Assembly: GCA_036489975.1 (NCBI GenBank)
Contig: DASXES010000130.1
Location: 1 to 64,000 of the forward strand
Source of the DNA: Roseiarcus sp036489975
GTDB lineage: Bacteria; Pseudomonadota; Alphaproteobacteria; Rhizobiales; Beijerinckiaceae
Direction: 5' to 3'
Length of the DNA stretch: 64,000 nt
Every line of letters starts with the position of its first letter. Position 1 is the stretch's first letter. The notes below the pieces were generated by a model. The model had not been told where the DNA came from, made no database searches, and saw only the letters and a list, made by a program, of their open reading frames with translations. The position numbers were made by a program, and so were the translations under genes. Positions 24,622-34,009 of this stretch are shown here, piece by piece.

Positions 24622-25644
24622 TCAGCGCCAGCCGAGCGCCGGAGCGACATGGGTCAGGATCGCCTCGATCACATGCGCGTTGTAGGCGACGCCGAGCTGG
24701 TTCGGGACCGTGAGCAGCAGCGTATCGGCCTCCGCGATCCCCTCATCGGCCTTGAGCTGGCGGACGAGGACGTCAGGCTCGGCCGCGTAGCTTCGCCCGA
24801 AGATCGCGCGCGTCTTCTCGTCAATGTGGCCGATCTGGTCCTTGTCGTCGCCGCCGCGGCCGAAATAGGCGCGATCGCGATCGTCGATAAGCGCGAAAAT
24901 GCTGCGGCTGACCGACACGCGCGGCTCGCGGGCATGGCCCGCCTCCTTCCAGGCGGCGCGGAAGGCCCGGATCTGAGCGGCCTGCTGGACGTGAAACGGC
25001 TCTCCGGTCTCGTCGTTTTTGAGCGTCGAGCTTTGCAAATTCAGGCCCAGTTTCGCCGCCCAGACGGCGGTGGCGTTGGAGCCCGCTCCCCACCAGACGC
25101 GGTCGCGCAAACTTTCCGAATGGGGTTCGACACGCAAAAGTCCGGGCGGATTGGGAAACATCGGACGGGGGTTGGGCTCGGCGAACCCTTGGCCCCGCAA
25201 GAGGTCGAGGAAAACCTCGGCATGGCGCCGGCCCATGTCGGCATCACTTTCGCCCTCAGCCGGGCGGTAGCCGAAATAGCGCCACCCGTCGATCACCTGC
25301 TCGGGCGAGCCTCGGCTGATCCCAAGCTGCAGCCGCCCGCCCGCGATGAGATCGGCCGCGCACGCGTCCTCGACCATGTAGAGCGGGTTCTCATAGCGCA
25401 TGTCGATGACCGCCGTGCCAATCTCGATCCGGCTCGTCTTGGCGCCCGCGGCCGCCAGCAGCGGAAAGGGCGAGGCGAGCTGACGGGCAAAGTGGTGAAC
25501 GCGGAAATAGGCCCCGTCGGCGCCCAAAGCCTCGGCCGCGACGGCGAGGTCGATCGATTGCAGGAGCGCGTCTGCGGCCGACCGCGTCTGCGATTGCGGC
25601 GAGGGCGTCCAATGCCCGAACGAGAGAAATCCGATCGTCTTCAT
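24622..25644 (-). CDS. LLM-class (luciferase-like) flavin-dependent oxidoreductase
   Basis: The 340-residue protein matches F420/FMN-dependent luciferase-like monooxygenases: MKTIGFLSFGHWTP, AVAAEALGADGAYFRVHHFA, SPFPLLAAAGAKTSRIEIGT and AVIDMRYENPLYMVEDACAA, then DLIAGGRLQLGISRGSPEQV and VWWGAGSNATAVWAAKLG. These contact flavin. The substrate is unknown; such enzymes oxidise alkanals, sulfonates or thioethers. It stands alone after the tRNA pair and is followed (leftward) by no linked gene. Confidence 0.86.
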   Translation of the reverse strand: MKTIGFLSFGHWTPSPQSQTRSAADALLQSIDLAVAAEALGADGAYFRVHHFARQLASPFPLLAAAGAKTSRIEIGTAVIDMRYENPLYMVEDACAADLIAGGRLQLGISRGSPEQVIDGWRYFGYRPAEGESDADMGRRHAEVFLDLLRGQGFAEPNPRPMFPNPPGLLRVEPHSESLRDRVWWGAGSNATAVWAAKLGLNLQSSTLKNDETGEPFHVQQAAQIRAFRAAWKEAGHAREPRVSVSRSIFALIDDRDRAYFGRGGDDKDQIGHIDEKTRAIFGRSYAAEPDVLVRQLKADEGIAEADTLLLTVPNQLGVAYNAHVIEAILTHVAPALGWR

Positions 25645-25703
25645 GTGGGTGCAAGCCTAACGATAGAGGGAGGCGGCGGACAAGCCGTGTCGAAGACTGC
25701 GGT

Positions 25704-26024
25704 TCATACCGGTCGCTCCTCGACCTGGACAAGGTCGAGCGCGTCGATCGCCGCGATGCGCTCGGCCTCAGCCTGCTTCAAGGCGCGCGCCAATTCGTCG
25801 GTGCTGGAGCGACTCGAGCCCATGAGCACCATCCCGCCGATGGCGAGGGCGAAAGCGACAATCACGCGGGTTGGCGAATAGTCGACCAGCCCAAGAACAA
25901 AGCCGACGATCAAAGCTGGCCCGGTCACGGCTGACGCGAGGCCAACGAGCCTGAGCCTGCGGCTTCGTGCGATCGCCTCGCGCAATGCCTCGATCCGAAG
26001 CTCGAGCCGCTCGATCTCGTCCAT
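25704..26024 (-). CDS. Small membrane protein of unknown function
   Basis: The 106-residue product starts with a charged helix (MDEIERLELRIEALREAIAR), has two adjacent hydrophobic segments (LRLVGLASAVTGPALIVGFV and TRVIVAFALAIGGMVLMG) and ends in another charged helix (STDELARALKQAEAERIAAI). It is predicted to be an inner-membrane hairpin with both ends in the cytoplasm. No family is recognised. It lies 12 bp downstream of the lipase gene, so it is probably in the same transcript. Confidence 0.6.
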   Translation of the reverse strand: MDEIERLELRIEALREAIARSRRLRLVGLASAVTGPALIVGFVLGLVDYSPTRVIVAFALAIGGMVLMGSSRSSTDELARALKQAEAERIAAIDALDLVQVEERPV

Positions 26025-26036
26025 CGGCCTCGTTTC

Positions 26037-27191
26037 TCAGGTCCCGCAATTCGTCGGCGCCGGCTCACCGGTAAAGCGCGCGGCCATCCAGGCGACTGCG
26101 GCGCCGGCGACATCCCGCGCGATAAAGGCATGACCGACGCCGGGCATGAGGACGAACTCCACCCGATTGCCGTTCCGGCAAAGGCGCGCCCGATAGGCCT
26201 CCGTGATCGCGGGCCGCACCAGACGGTCGGCCGACCCTTGAGCCAGGAAAACGGGAATGTCCGCCGGCAAGGGTCCCGGCGAATTCTGCTCCAGGAGACG
26301 CCGCCAGGGCTCTTCCTCAGCGAGATTGTCGACCTTAAGAAAACTCCTTTCCAGCGCCTGCGTCGGTCTGCGGCGGGTGAACATGTCGAACCATCGCTCG
26401 ATGCAGAGCTTCGTCAGCCGGTCGATGACCGGCTCGGCCTGCGGACTGACCACCTTGTCCATCGGCGCGCCATAGACGCGCGCCCATGACCATAGCGTCA
26501 TGGCGGTGATGTTGTTGCCCCCGCCGGTACCGAGATCGTCCGTCATCAGCGCGGTGAGATCCGTCGCAGGCGCAGCCGCGGCGACGCCGACGAGCTTCAA
26601 TTCCGGCGCATAGCGCGCCGCTTCGATGCCGGTGAACAGGGCCGCCTGCCCGCCCTGCGAATGGCCCCATACGGCAAAACGCGTTCCGGCGGCAGCTTCA
26701 GGGATCGCCCTTGCCGCCCGGATGGAATCGAGCACCGCATAGGCCTCGCTTGCGCCCACGAGATAGGGATGAACTTCTGGGGTTCCAAGGCCCGGATAGT
26801 CGGTCGCGGCCACCACATAGCCATGGTTGAGCATCGCGCGGAGCCCTTGGATCGAGGCGGAGAACACCCGCGCCAGCGACGGCGCGCAGCGGCTGACGAC
26901 GCCTGTTGTCGGATGCGCCCAGGCGACAACCGGCCGTCCGCCCGGCGGCGGCGATCCGCGCGACGCGATCACGACACCCGACACCTCGACCGGCTTTCCG
27001 TCGAGGCCCGTGGACCAATAGAGAATGCGATAGGCCCGCGCGCCTTCGGGCGCGCCCGCCATAGGCTCGGCGCTGATGAGCTTGCCGGGAGTCGCGTCTG
27101 CCGCGAGGCTCGCGGCGGTGAGGGTCGCTGACGCCATCAACGCCAGCGCGGCTGCGAGGATGGGGTACGAAAGCCGAGGGGTCGCGCGCAT
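26037..27191 (-). CDS. Secreted lipase/alpha-beta hydrolase (secretory lipase type)
   Basis: The 384-residue protein has a signal peptide (YPILAAALALMASATLTAAS, cleavage near SLA-A). It resembles secretory lipases: VVAWAHPTTGVVSRCAPSL, NHGYVVAATDYPGLGTPEVH, the nucleophile motif WGHSQGGQAALF, the acidic region LAQGSADRLVRP and the late histidine in MPGVGHAFIARD. The mature protein should be periplasmic or exported and hydrolyse esters. Two cysteines (CIERW and LCRNG) may form a disulfide. It lies 8 bp downstream of the DUF4239 gene and directly before the small membrane protein, suggesting a three-gene operon. Confidence 0.82.
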   Translation of the reverse strand: MRATPRLSYPILAAALALMASATLTAASLAADATPGKLISAEPMAGAPEGARAYRILYWSTGLDGKPVEVSGVVIASRGSPPPGGRPVVAWAHPTTGVVSRCAPSLARVFSASIQGLRAMLNHGYVVAATDYPGLGTPEVHPYLVGASEAYAVLDSIRAARAIPEAAAGTRFAVWGHSQGGQAALFTGIEAARYAPELKLVGVAAAAPATDLTALMTDDLGTGGGNNITAMTLWSWARVYGAPMDKVVSPQAEPVIDRLTKLCIERWFDMFTRRRPTQALERSFLKVDNLAEEEPWRRLLEQNSPGPLPADIPVFLAQGSADRLVRPAITEAYRARLCRNGNRVEFVLMPGVGHAFIARDVAGAAVAWMAARFTGEPAPTNCGT

Positions 27192-27199
27192 GAGATCGC

Positions 27200-27985
27200 C
27201 TAACTCGCGGTCGCGCCTTTCTTCTCGGTCTGACTAAGAATCTCGAGCACCCGGTCGATCCCGTCGGGCGAAAGCCGGATCAGTCCGGAATAGGGATGGC
27301 TAAGCTCGAGGATGAGAAAGATCGCAATCCCGACGGAGATTGCGCCGGCGAGATGCGCCAGCACCGCGATCGGATTGAGCGCCGCAACCAGGCCGTTGCC
27401 GAGAAAGAGCACGGAGGCCCAGCAGATGACCACCGTCAGAACATGGGGCGGAAATGGACTGGCGAGCTGGCGCGCCATCAGCATCTGGGTGTCGGCGAGC
27501 TTCCTCACCTGATCCCTCGCGGTGACCAAAAGCCCCTTCTGAGCCTCGGTCTCAGGTTTCAGGCTATCGAAAAACCTGCCTTGGCTCAGGAAGATCGCCC
27601 GCATCTCCTCGAAACTGAACGGCTGGGGCCCGCGCTTCGAGTCGCCGAAGAAGCGGGCCCTTGAACGCTGAAGCGCCGCAACCAGCCCCGCGCGGCCCGG
27701 CGCCGCCTGGGGTCCGTAAAGTTCGAGCGCGAGATCGACCTCGGCGACCATCGGCCCGAGCGAAAAGGCCTCGTCCCGCTGGGTGGTGAACACCGAGAAG
27801 GCGGTGAACACGAGCAGGCCCAGGACGAGCGCGAGCAGGAGGGTGACGAGGCCGACCATCGCACCGACCGGGCCCTTGGCTGCGGTCAACACGTCGGCCG
27901 GCACTTCCCATTGCAGCGCCATGCCGACAAGGCTGGCGCCGAACGTGATAAGCGCGACAAAGATCGCTCGATAAAGAGGATGCAT
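27200..27985 (-). CDS. DUF4239/bestrophin-like membrane protein
   Basis: The 261-residue protein has two N-terminal membrane helices (AIFVALITFGASLVGMALQW and GPVGAMVGLVTLLLALVLGL), a soluble middle domain, and two C-terminal helices (VLTVVICWASVLFLGNGLVA and the AGAISVGIAIFLILELSHPY region). It ends GLIRLSPDGIDRVLEIL. This is the DUF4239 family, loosely called bestrophin-like; an ion-channel role is suggested by fold only. It is the first gene of the leftward run with lipase and the small membrane protein. Confidence 0.78.
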   Translation of the reverse strand: MHPLYRAIFVALITFGASLVGMALQWEVPADVLTAAKGPVGAMVGLVTLLLALVLGLLVFTAFSVFTTQRDEAFSLGPMVAEVDLALELYGPQAAPGRAGLVAALQRSRARFFGDSKRGPQPFSFEEMRAIFLSQGRFFDSLKPETEAQKGLLVTARDQVRKLADTQMLMARQLASPFPPHVLTVVICWASVLFLGNGLVAALNPIAVLAHLAGAISVGIAIFLILELSHPYSGLIRLSPDGIDRVLEILSQTEKKGATAS

Positions 27986-28239
27986 GAGATCCGTCGTCTG
28001 CTCCTAAGGGCCATGCGCCGCCGCCCCTCAAACCTCAGCGGCTTGCTCCTGGCTACGCCTGTCGACATTAGAATGGCCAGAGGGTTCCTGATAGGGCATG
28101 AGAGCAGCCGCCGCGCAAATCAAGAGCGCGCCGGAGCGCGGGGCGGAATCGGTTTTCCGGAGTCCAGTGATTTTTGCGAACGGTCGATGAGGCGGGTCGA
28201 GCATTCCCATTGTGAAACCTTCGAACAAGGGCGCTTGTC

Positions 28240-29733
28240 ATGAATGAAACGCCTTCCCTTCCCGCCGCGCGGTGGGCTTATCGCAGCGCCGGCGAGCTTG
28301 CGCGATCCTTGTCGAACAAGGATATTTCGGCTCTTGAACTGACCGAGGAATTCATCGCCCGCATCGAGGCTCTTGACCACGAGCTCAACGCCGTGCCGGT
28401 TCGCGATTTCGCGCGCGCCCGGGAAGCGGCGAAGGAGGCGGATGCTGCGCTCGCGCGCGGCGAGCGTCGGCCGCTTCTCGGGGTGCCCGTCACAGTCAAG
28501 GAATCGTACAATGTCGCCGGATTGCCGACGACTTGGGGCATACCTTCCGCCCGGGATTTTGTGCCTCAAGAGGACGCGCTCGCGGTTGCGCGCCTCAAGG
28601 GCGCAGGCGCCGTCATCCTCGGCAAGACCAATGTGCCCTTCGTGCTCGGCGACTGGCAAAGCTACAACGACATTTACGGCGCGACCAACAACCCTTGGGA
28701 CAAGACACGGACGCCGGGCGGCTCTTCGGGCGGATCATCCGCGGCGCTCGCCGCTGGTTTCGGTCCTTTGTCGATCGGCTCGGATATCGGCGGCTCCTTG
28801 CGGGTCCCGGCCCATTTCTGCGGAATCTGCGCCCACAAGCCGACCCACGGGCTTGTCGCCACGCGCGGTCATGTTCCGCCGGGTGTGCCCGCCCGGCCGA
28901 AAGGCGTTGATCTTGCCGTGATTGGCCCGATGGCGCGCTCGGTCGACGACCTTATCCTCGCGTTGGATATCATCGCAGGGCCCGATGAGGCGTCCGAAGG
29001 ACGCGCCTATCGCCTGAGCCTGCCTCCCGCGCGAGGCGAAAAGCTCGCGGACTTCCGCGTCCTGTTCATCGCCGAACATCCGCTCCTGCCCACGTCTCCC
29101 GAGGTCGGCGCTTCGCTCGAGCGATTGGCGACCCAACTGGCCGGCGTGGGCGTCGACGTCAAGCGCGAGACGCGCCTCCTGCCGGATCTGGCGGCCTCGG
29201 CTCGGCTTTACGCCAAGCTGTTGAACGCGGTCACGTCCGCCCGACTGCCAGACGACGATATTCAGGAGATGCGCGCGGCGGTCGAGAAATTGCCGGCCGA
29301 CGATCAAAGCGTGATCGCCGAACTCGCGCGTGGCGCGGTAATGAGCCACCGCGAATGGCTCCGGGCCGATTTTGCGCGCCAGGGGGTCGAACATCAATGG
29401 CGCGTTCTGTTTCGCGACTTCGACGTGGTCGTCTGTCCGCCCGCGGCGACGCCCGCCTTTCGACACGATCCGTCGACGCCTCACGAGGCGCGGACGATGG
29501 TCGTCGGGGGCAAGGAATATCCCTATCTTCACCACTTGTTGTGGGCCGAACTCGCAACGATGTGCGGACTGCCGGCCACGGTCATCCCGATCGGGGTCGC
29601 GGACGGTTTGCCGATCGGCGTTCAGATCATCGGTCCGGGATTCGAAGACCGGACGCCGCTCGCCTTCGCCCGCGCGGTCGAGCGCGAATTCGGCGGTTTC
29701 GTCGCCCCGCCCGGCTACGTATCGGGGGCGTGA
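28240..29733 (+). CDS. Amidase-signature family amidase
   Basis: The 497-residue enzyme carries the Ser-cisSer-Lys triad: Lys87 in GVPVTVKESYNVAG, the glycine/serine stretch GGSSGGSSAAL (160-170) with the cis-serine, and the nucleophile Ser186 in GSDIGGSLRVPAHFCG. It hydrolyses a carboxamide to acid and ammonia; the substrate is not predictable. GatA is unlikely because gatB and gatC are absent. Start ATG 28240 follows AAGGGCGC. It stands alone. Confidence 0.88.
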   Translation: MNETPSLPAARWAYRSAGELARSLSNKDISALELTEEFIARIEALDHELNAVPVRDFARAREAAKEADAALARGERRPLLGVPVTVKESYNVAGLPTTWGIPSARDFVPQEDALAVARLKGAGAVILGKTNVPFVLGDWQSYNDIYGATNNPWDKTRTPGGSSGGSSAALAAGFGPLSIGSDIGGSLRVPAHFCGICAHKPTHGLVATRGHVPPGVPARPKGVDLAVIGPMARSVDDLILALDIIAGPDEASEGRAYRLSLPPARGEKLADFRVLFIAEHPLLPTSPEVGASLERLATQLAGVGVDVKRETRLLPDLAASARLYAKLLNAVTSARLPDDDIQEMRAAVEKLPADDQSVIAELARGAVMSHREWLRADFARQGVEHQWRVLFRDFDVVVCPPAATPAFRHDPSTPHEARTMVVGGKEYPYLHHLLWAELATMCGLPATVIPIGVADGLPIGVQIIGPGFEDRTPLAFARAVEREFGGFVAPPGYVSGA

Positions 29734-29897
29734 AGGCGCGAGACCCATGAGGAGTGGTGAACCGGTCTTTTCCTTTCGCCCACGCTCGTCCACAAAAGTG
29801 GGCGGCTGCCCACTCTCTTCGCCCACTCGCATTGTCGTTGACACCACAAGGGTCCGCCGCTTGACTTTGGGCCGGGGTGGAAAGGCGGAATTGGGCC

Positions 29898-31021
29898 ATG
29901 AGTCTCGAACTTCGCCAGCGCCAGCCCGCGAGCGCCGCGAACGAGCAGATCCTCAGCGAGATCCGGGATTTCTGCCGCGAGACGCGGACCGCGGAATCGA
30001 CCTTCGGACGGCGCGTCGTCAACGACGGAAAGCTCGTCTCCCGGCTTCGGGACGGGGCGAGGATCACCACCGGAACGCTTGAGAAAGTCCGCACGCTTCT
30101 GTCCGTGAGCAGGCCCGCGCCGAGGGCGCCCCTGAGGCGCCGAGCCTGGCCAGCGTCGGGCCCGCGCCGCGAGCCGCAGCCGGACGCCTCGCCGGCCAGC
30201 TTCCGCTTCTTCGACAACCGCCAAAAATATCTTCTGTTCGAAAAGGCGATGAAAATGACGTCGCGGCCCCTAAAGCAGGCGGTCATCGCGCCCTCGATGC
30301 TGTCGCTGCTCTATCCGCTCGACAGCGAGGTGAAGGGCTATACGCGCGATCAGTTTCTCTCCGATCTCGTCGACCAATGCGAGAAGGACATCCGCGGCGC
30401 CTTCAAGGCCGGCGCGAAGCGCGTCTCGATCGACTTCGCCGAAGGGCGCCTCGCCTGCCGCAACGACCCGAACAACCCGTGGACCGGCCGCAAGATGCTG
30501 TCGCATTTCATCGAACTCAACAACCGGGCGCTCGACCGGTTCAGCGCGGAGGAGCGTAGGAATATCGGCATTCACACCTGTCCCGGCGGCGACTGCGACG
30601 CGACCCATAGCGCCCACGTCGACTATGCCGAGTTGCTCCCGAGCATGTTCAAGATGAACGCCGGCTATTTCCTGATGCAATTGTCGAGCGAGAAGGACAA
30701 GGAGCACGTCTACAAGCTCTGCGGGCAACACAGCCGCGCCGACGCCAATGGCGTGGCCCAGGTCTGCTTCATCGGGGTGATCAACCCAGCAAAATCCGCG
30801 CGTCGAGTCGCCCGAGGAGGTGCGCGACGCGCTCATGGAGGCCGAAGCACATTCCAAAGGAACGCTTGGGATCGACCGACGATTGCGGCTTCTCGCCGTT
30901 CAGCATCGATGTCAAGCCGAAGCACGGCTCGCCGGACGCGGCGCGCGACATCGCGTTCGAGAAGATCGCGTCGCGCGTGAAAAGGACCAGTATGGCGTCG
31001 GAGAAGTTGGGCCTGGAGTAG
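29898..31021 (+). pseudogene. MetE-like (B12-independent methionine synthase family) pseudogene, chimeric and frameshifted
   Basis: From about 30205 the sequence encodes the C-terminal catalytic half of a MetE-like protein: RPLKQAVIAPSMLSLLYPLD, KRVSIDFAEGRLACRNDPNN, IGIHTCPGGDCDATHSAHVD (zinc ligands His and Cys) and GVAQVCFIGVINP. Then the frame shifts at about 30790 (NPRVESPEEVRDALMEA) and again at about 30847 (HIPKERLGSTDDCGFSPFSI, DVKPKHGSPDAARDIAF, ASEKLGLE, stop 31019-31021). The usual N-terminal half is missing. Instead the frame begins at ATG 29898 with about 70 residues (SLELRQRQPAS onward) resembling small alphaproteobacterial hypothetical proteins. A deletion probably fused two genes. 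Confidence 0.72.
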
Positions 31022-31580
31022 AAAGCGCGCTTCGCTCGGGTGGCGGCGGCGGCGGCGGCTCCCACGCCTCCGCCCCCTTCGCGATCAAAACATGGACGCC
31101 GCCAGGATCTCTGTCGACCGCGCTTGTCAAAACCATTTCCACTTGTATCCGGAGCGTACTCGCGACTATCGAGGCATGGCGCGCCTTTCCGGCGGAGTCG
31201 CGCCGGCTTCGAGACGAACCCATGGCGAGCGGGTCGGGGTCGTAGGTCAGCAGGCGCAGAGTCTGGCCGGCCTCGGTCCTGACCTCGTTCTCTCGGACGA
31301 CGTCCTGCATCGGGTTCCTGCGGTTCATCGCCTGCCCGGCGGGCAGAAAGGCGATCCAGTCGCCGAGGACGCGTTTCGGGCGCAAGCGGCAGGTCGCGGG
31401 CCTAGGAGGTGTTAGCCTTGAAACGCGTCACCAGACGGCAGCCGAGCGCGTCATTTTACCAGCGCGCCGCGATGATCAGTGCGTTGGGACCCGGTTTAGT
31501 TGCGTACGTCAGATTTGTGCGACTTGAGACTCGGGTCGCGACGAGCCGCCAGGCACAGAGGCTCGCCGAGGGGCCGACCG
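31022..31580. other. Intergenic region with no supported gene
   Basis: About 560 bp between the MetE-like pseudogene and the TIR-STAND remnant. A (GGC)n run near 31042 and a minus-strand frame (31385 leftward, MRPKRVLGDWIAFLPAGQAM) are present, but that frame runs antisense through the end of the MetE-like gene and shows proline-run low complexity. I see no RNA gene or repeat. Confidence 0.4.
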
Positions 31581-32103
31581 TTAGACCCGCGGCGGCAGGC
31601 CCGCAAAGCGGCGCGCGCCGGCGATGACCTCCTCGAGTTCAGCGAGTTCCTCGTCGCGGCGGTGGTAGCCGCATTCGGCGATGAGCCTGCGGGCCATGTC
31701 GAGCTGCTTCCGCGCCTCCTCTCTGAGCGACGCCGCAGCGGCCGCATCAGGCGAAGCGGACAGCGGCAGGCTCGGCTCAACGAGGCCGTTGAGCGGCGCG
31801 TAGCCTTCACGCCGCGCCAAAGCAAGCCGCGCCCGCTCGAGCGCGATATCAGACAGAAAGAGCCGCATCGGCCCGGGCTCGGCGAACTCGTGGGCTTCGT
31901 CGAGATCACGCGCCGCGCCGTCCCAGGCGCCGATCGCGCGGCGGAACGCGGCGCGGGCAAGGAGGCCGCGGGCAATGTGACCATTCTGGCCGGCGCCGCG
32001 CAAGCCTGCGATGGCCTCATCGAACCTCATGGAAGCGGCCTCCACATCGATGCTCGCCAGCTCGGCGCTTGCCGGCCGTAGCAACGCCAGGCCACGATGG
32101 GGC
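31581..32103 (-). pseudogene. C-terminal TPR part of the TIR-STAND gene, out of frame
   Basis: The frame reads HRGLALLRPASAELASIDVE, RFDEAIAGLRGAGQNGHIAR, GLLARAAFRRAIGAWDGAAR and DLDEAHEFAEPGPMRLFLSD, ending ECGYHRRDEELAELEEVIAG. These are tetratricopeptide-like helical repeats that continue the preceding protein. The shift occurs at a C4 run near 32098: one extra C would restore LTLGRP-HRGLALL. It therefore has no start of its own and is expressed only if the shift is a sequencing artefact or is bypassed. Confidence 0.7.
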
Positions 32104-34009
32104 GGCCAAGGGTCAGAGTGTCGAGCGCGATGAACAGGATCCAATTGTTTCGACGCGCGATTTCCAGGGTCTGCGCCGCCCGGTCGCGCGCCTCGGCGGG
32201 CCGCCCTTGCGAGAGTATTAAATCGCAGTACTGGTACCCTCGCCCCGTAAACAATAACGGGTGTTTCGGGTCATATTGATGCTGTAGCCGTTCGGCGTCG
32301 CCGAAGAGGCCTTCGGCTTTCCGCCATGCGCCTGCTGCGACAAGCGCTGCGCCCTGGGTCGTCATGGCGACCACCATCTGAGCGCGATCCCTCGCGCGGT
32401 CTGCATAGCCCGCGGCCTTTTCAGCCATCGCCACCGCATCTTCGACCTCCCCGAAGAGCAGTTCGGTGTCGCTGAGGACCGCCGAGGCAACCGCGGCATT
32501 CGTCCAGCCCCGCGCCACTTCATAGAAGCGCAAGCTCGCGCGCGCCGTCGCCAGCGACTGCATGACTCGCCCCTGCGCGCGCAGTCCATTGCCGGCCTCG
32601 CTAAGAACCCAGGAGCGATCCGGCGCCGACAGCGCGGCGGATGGCGTTTCATAAGGCCGGTCGAAGAACCAGGAGATCGCGGCGAGATTGCTGCCAAAGG
32701 CGCCCAGTGTTCCGCTCGCGTAGAATTCGTTTTGGCCATTCGGATACCGGCGGCAGATACGGCCGACATAGACTTCGTTCAGCGCGTCGCGATGCCGCCC
32801 GGCGCGGCAGCCGTGGGTAATCGCGTGATAGAGGGGTCCGAGGTCGGCAAGCGTGGGCGTTGAGCCTTCCTTTGTCGTGTCGCGCAGATGCTCGTAGATG
32901 CGGCTGTGGGCCGCTTTCCATGCGGTTTCGTTCGCCGCCTTGAGCCGCTCGCCGAACCATTCGCGCACCAGAGGGTGGGCGTCGAGCGCATCGGGATCGG
33001 ACGGATCGACTGGCGCCAGCAGGCGTACTTCGCGCAAGCGTTCGACGTTGCGCCGCCATTGCTCGTCAGTGAGGTCAGCGAGCGCGTCGGTCAGTCCGAA
33101 TATCGGATGTTTGACGCGCGACGCCCCGAAAGCGCCGCGCAGACGCGCAGTTTTTCGCCGCCAGGCGCTTTCGTCTACCTTGACGAGCGGGGCCGTCGAC
33201 CCCGCAGTTGCGGGCTTACCGCGCAACGCCCGGAGGCAACCGCCGCTCGCGGGCCTATCGAACAGGCCGACGCAACGGAGGATTGCGAGCAGGACCGGCT
33301 GGCCGGCGAGCCATTCCTTTTCATAAGATTCCATCACCCGTCGCGCGTGACCGTCCAGCGGATCGTCGTCATCGCCAAGCAGGCGAATATGGTCGCGCCG
33401 GCGCACGTCACCGTTCTGCGTTTCCTTGATGAGGCTCGCGAGCAGCGTCAGCGCCAGCGGATGGCCGCCAAATTCGCGTGACGCCGCCCGCAGCTCCTTG
33501 TCGATCCCCCAGACGTAATTGTCGCGCAGAAGCTCCGCGCCCGCTTCCTCGGAGAGCCGCTCGACGTCAACGACCGGCGCCGAATCGTCCCGGAAGCGCT
33601 TGATGTCGGCGACGGCGACGCGGCTGGTCAGCACAATCAGGCTGTGGTCCGCGCGCGGCGGCGCGGCCGCGAACCGGCGCATGAGCGCGCGCAGGCCCTG
33701 GTCCTTGAGCGCACCGGCTGCCCAGTCGAGAAATTCGTCGGCCGCGGTCGCCCGCTCCTTCGAGCCCTGGCTGTAGAACGACCAGCCGAGCACGGCTTCC
33801 GCGCCGCGATAGCCGTCGGCGCGCAGGCGCTTCAGCCATTCGTTGACCAGGGCGGACTTGCCTGCCCCGCCCTCGGCGATGAGCGAAAGAATGGCGGTCT
33901 GGCCGTCGCTCCAGGCTTCGTCGAGACGCTTCAGCTCCCCGTCCCGCCCGACGAGGCGCTCGTAGCCGGTTTCGGGCAGGCCGGCGATGTCGAGCACGGA
34001 CGGATGCAC
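32027..34009 (-). CDS. STAND ATPase with TPR repeats (NB-ARC-like), degraded, Walker B missing
   Basis: The frame (660 codons) starts MHPSVLDIAGLPETGYERLV and has the P-loop EGGAGKS (residues 46-52), an RNBS-A-like stretch VLGWSFYSQGSKERATAADE, the sensor SLIVLTSR (123-130), and the GHPLAL motif (182-187). A winged-helix-like region and about eight TPR-like helical pairs follow. Between DEFLDWA and LKDQGLRALMRRF no hydrophobic LLxLD(G/D) Walker B strand is present. STAND relatives carry about 50 extra residues here, so an in-frame deletion is likely. The end is frameshifted (see 31581-32103). The start overlaps the TIR frame. In intact relatives TIR, STAND and TPR form one polypeptide that senses infection. 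Confidence 0.75.
   Translation of the reverse strand: MHPSVLDIAGLPETGYERLVGRDGELKRLDEAWSDGQTAILSLIAEGGAGKSALVNEWLKRLRADGYRGAEAVLGWSFYSQGSKERATAADEFLDWAAGALKDQGLRALMRRFAAAPPRADHSLIVLTSRVAVADIKRFRDDSAPVVDVERLSEEAGAELLRDNYVWGIDKELRAASREFGGHPLALTLLASLIKETQNGDVRRRDHIRLLGDDDDPLDGHARRVMESYEKEWLAGQPVLLAILRCVGLFDRPASGGCLRALRGKPATAGSTAPLVKVDESAWRRKTARLRGAFGASRVKHPIFGLTDALADLTDEQWRRNVERLREVRLLAPVDPSDPDALDAHPLVREWFGERLKAANETAWKAAHSRIYEHLRDTTKEGSTPTLADLGPLYHAITHGCRAGRHRDALNEVYVGRICRRYPNGQNEFYASGTLGAFGSNLAAISWFFDRPYETPSAALSAPDRSWVLSEAGNGLRAQGRVMQSLATARASLRFYEVARGWTNAAVASAVLSDTELLFGEVEDAVAMAEKAAGYADRARDRAQMVVAMTTQGAALVAAGAWRKAEGLFGDAERLQHQYDPKHPLLFTGRGYQYCDLILSQGRPAEARDRAAQTLEIARRNNWILFIALDTLTLGRPIVAWRCYGRQAPSWRASMWRPLP

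Noticed and set aside
30912..31385. Minus-strand frame starting MRPKRVLGDWIAF
   Set aside because: It runs antisense into the MetE-like gene, contains a run of seven prolines from the GGC repeat, and matches nothing known to me.
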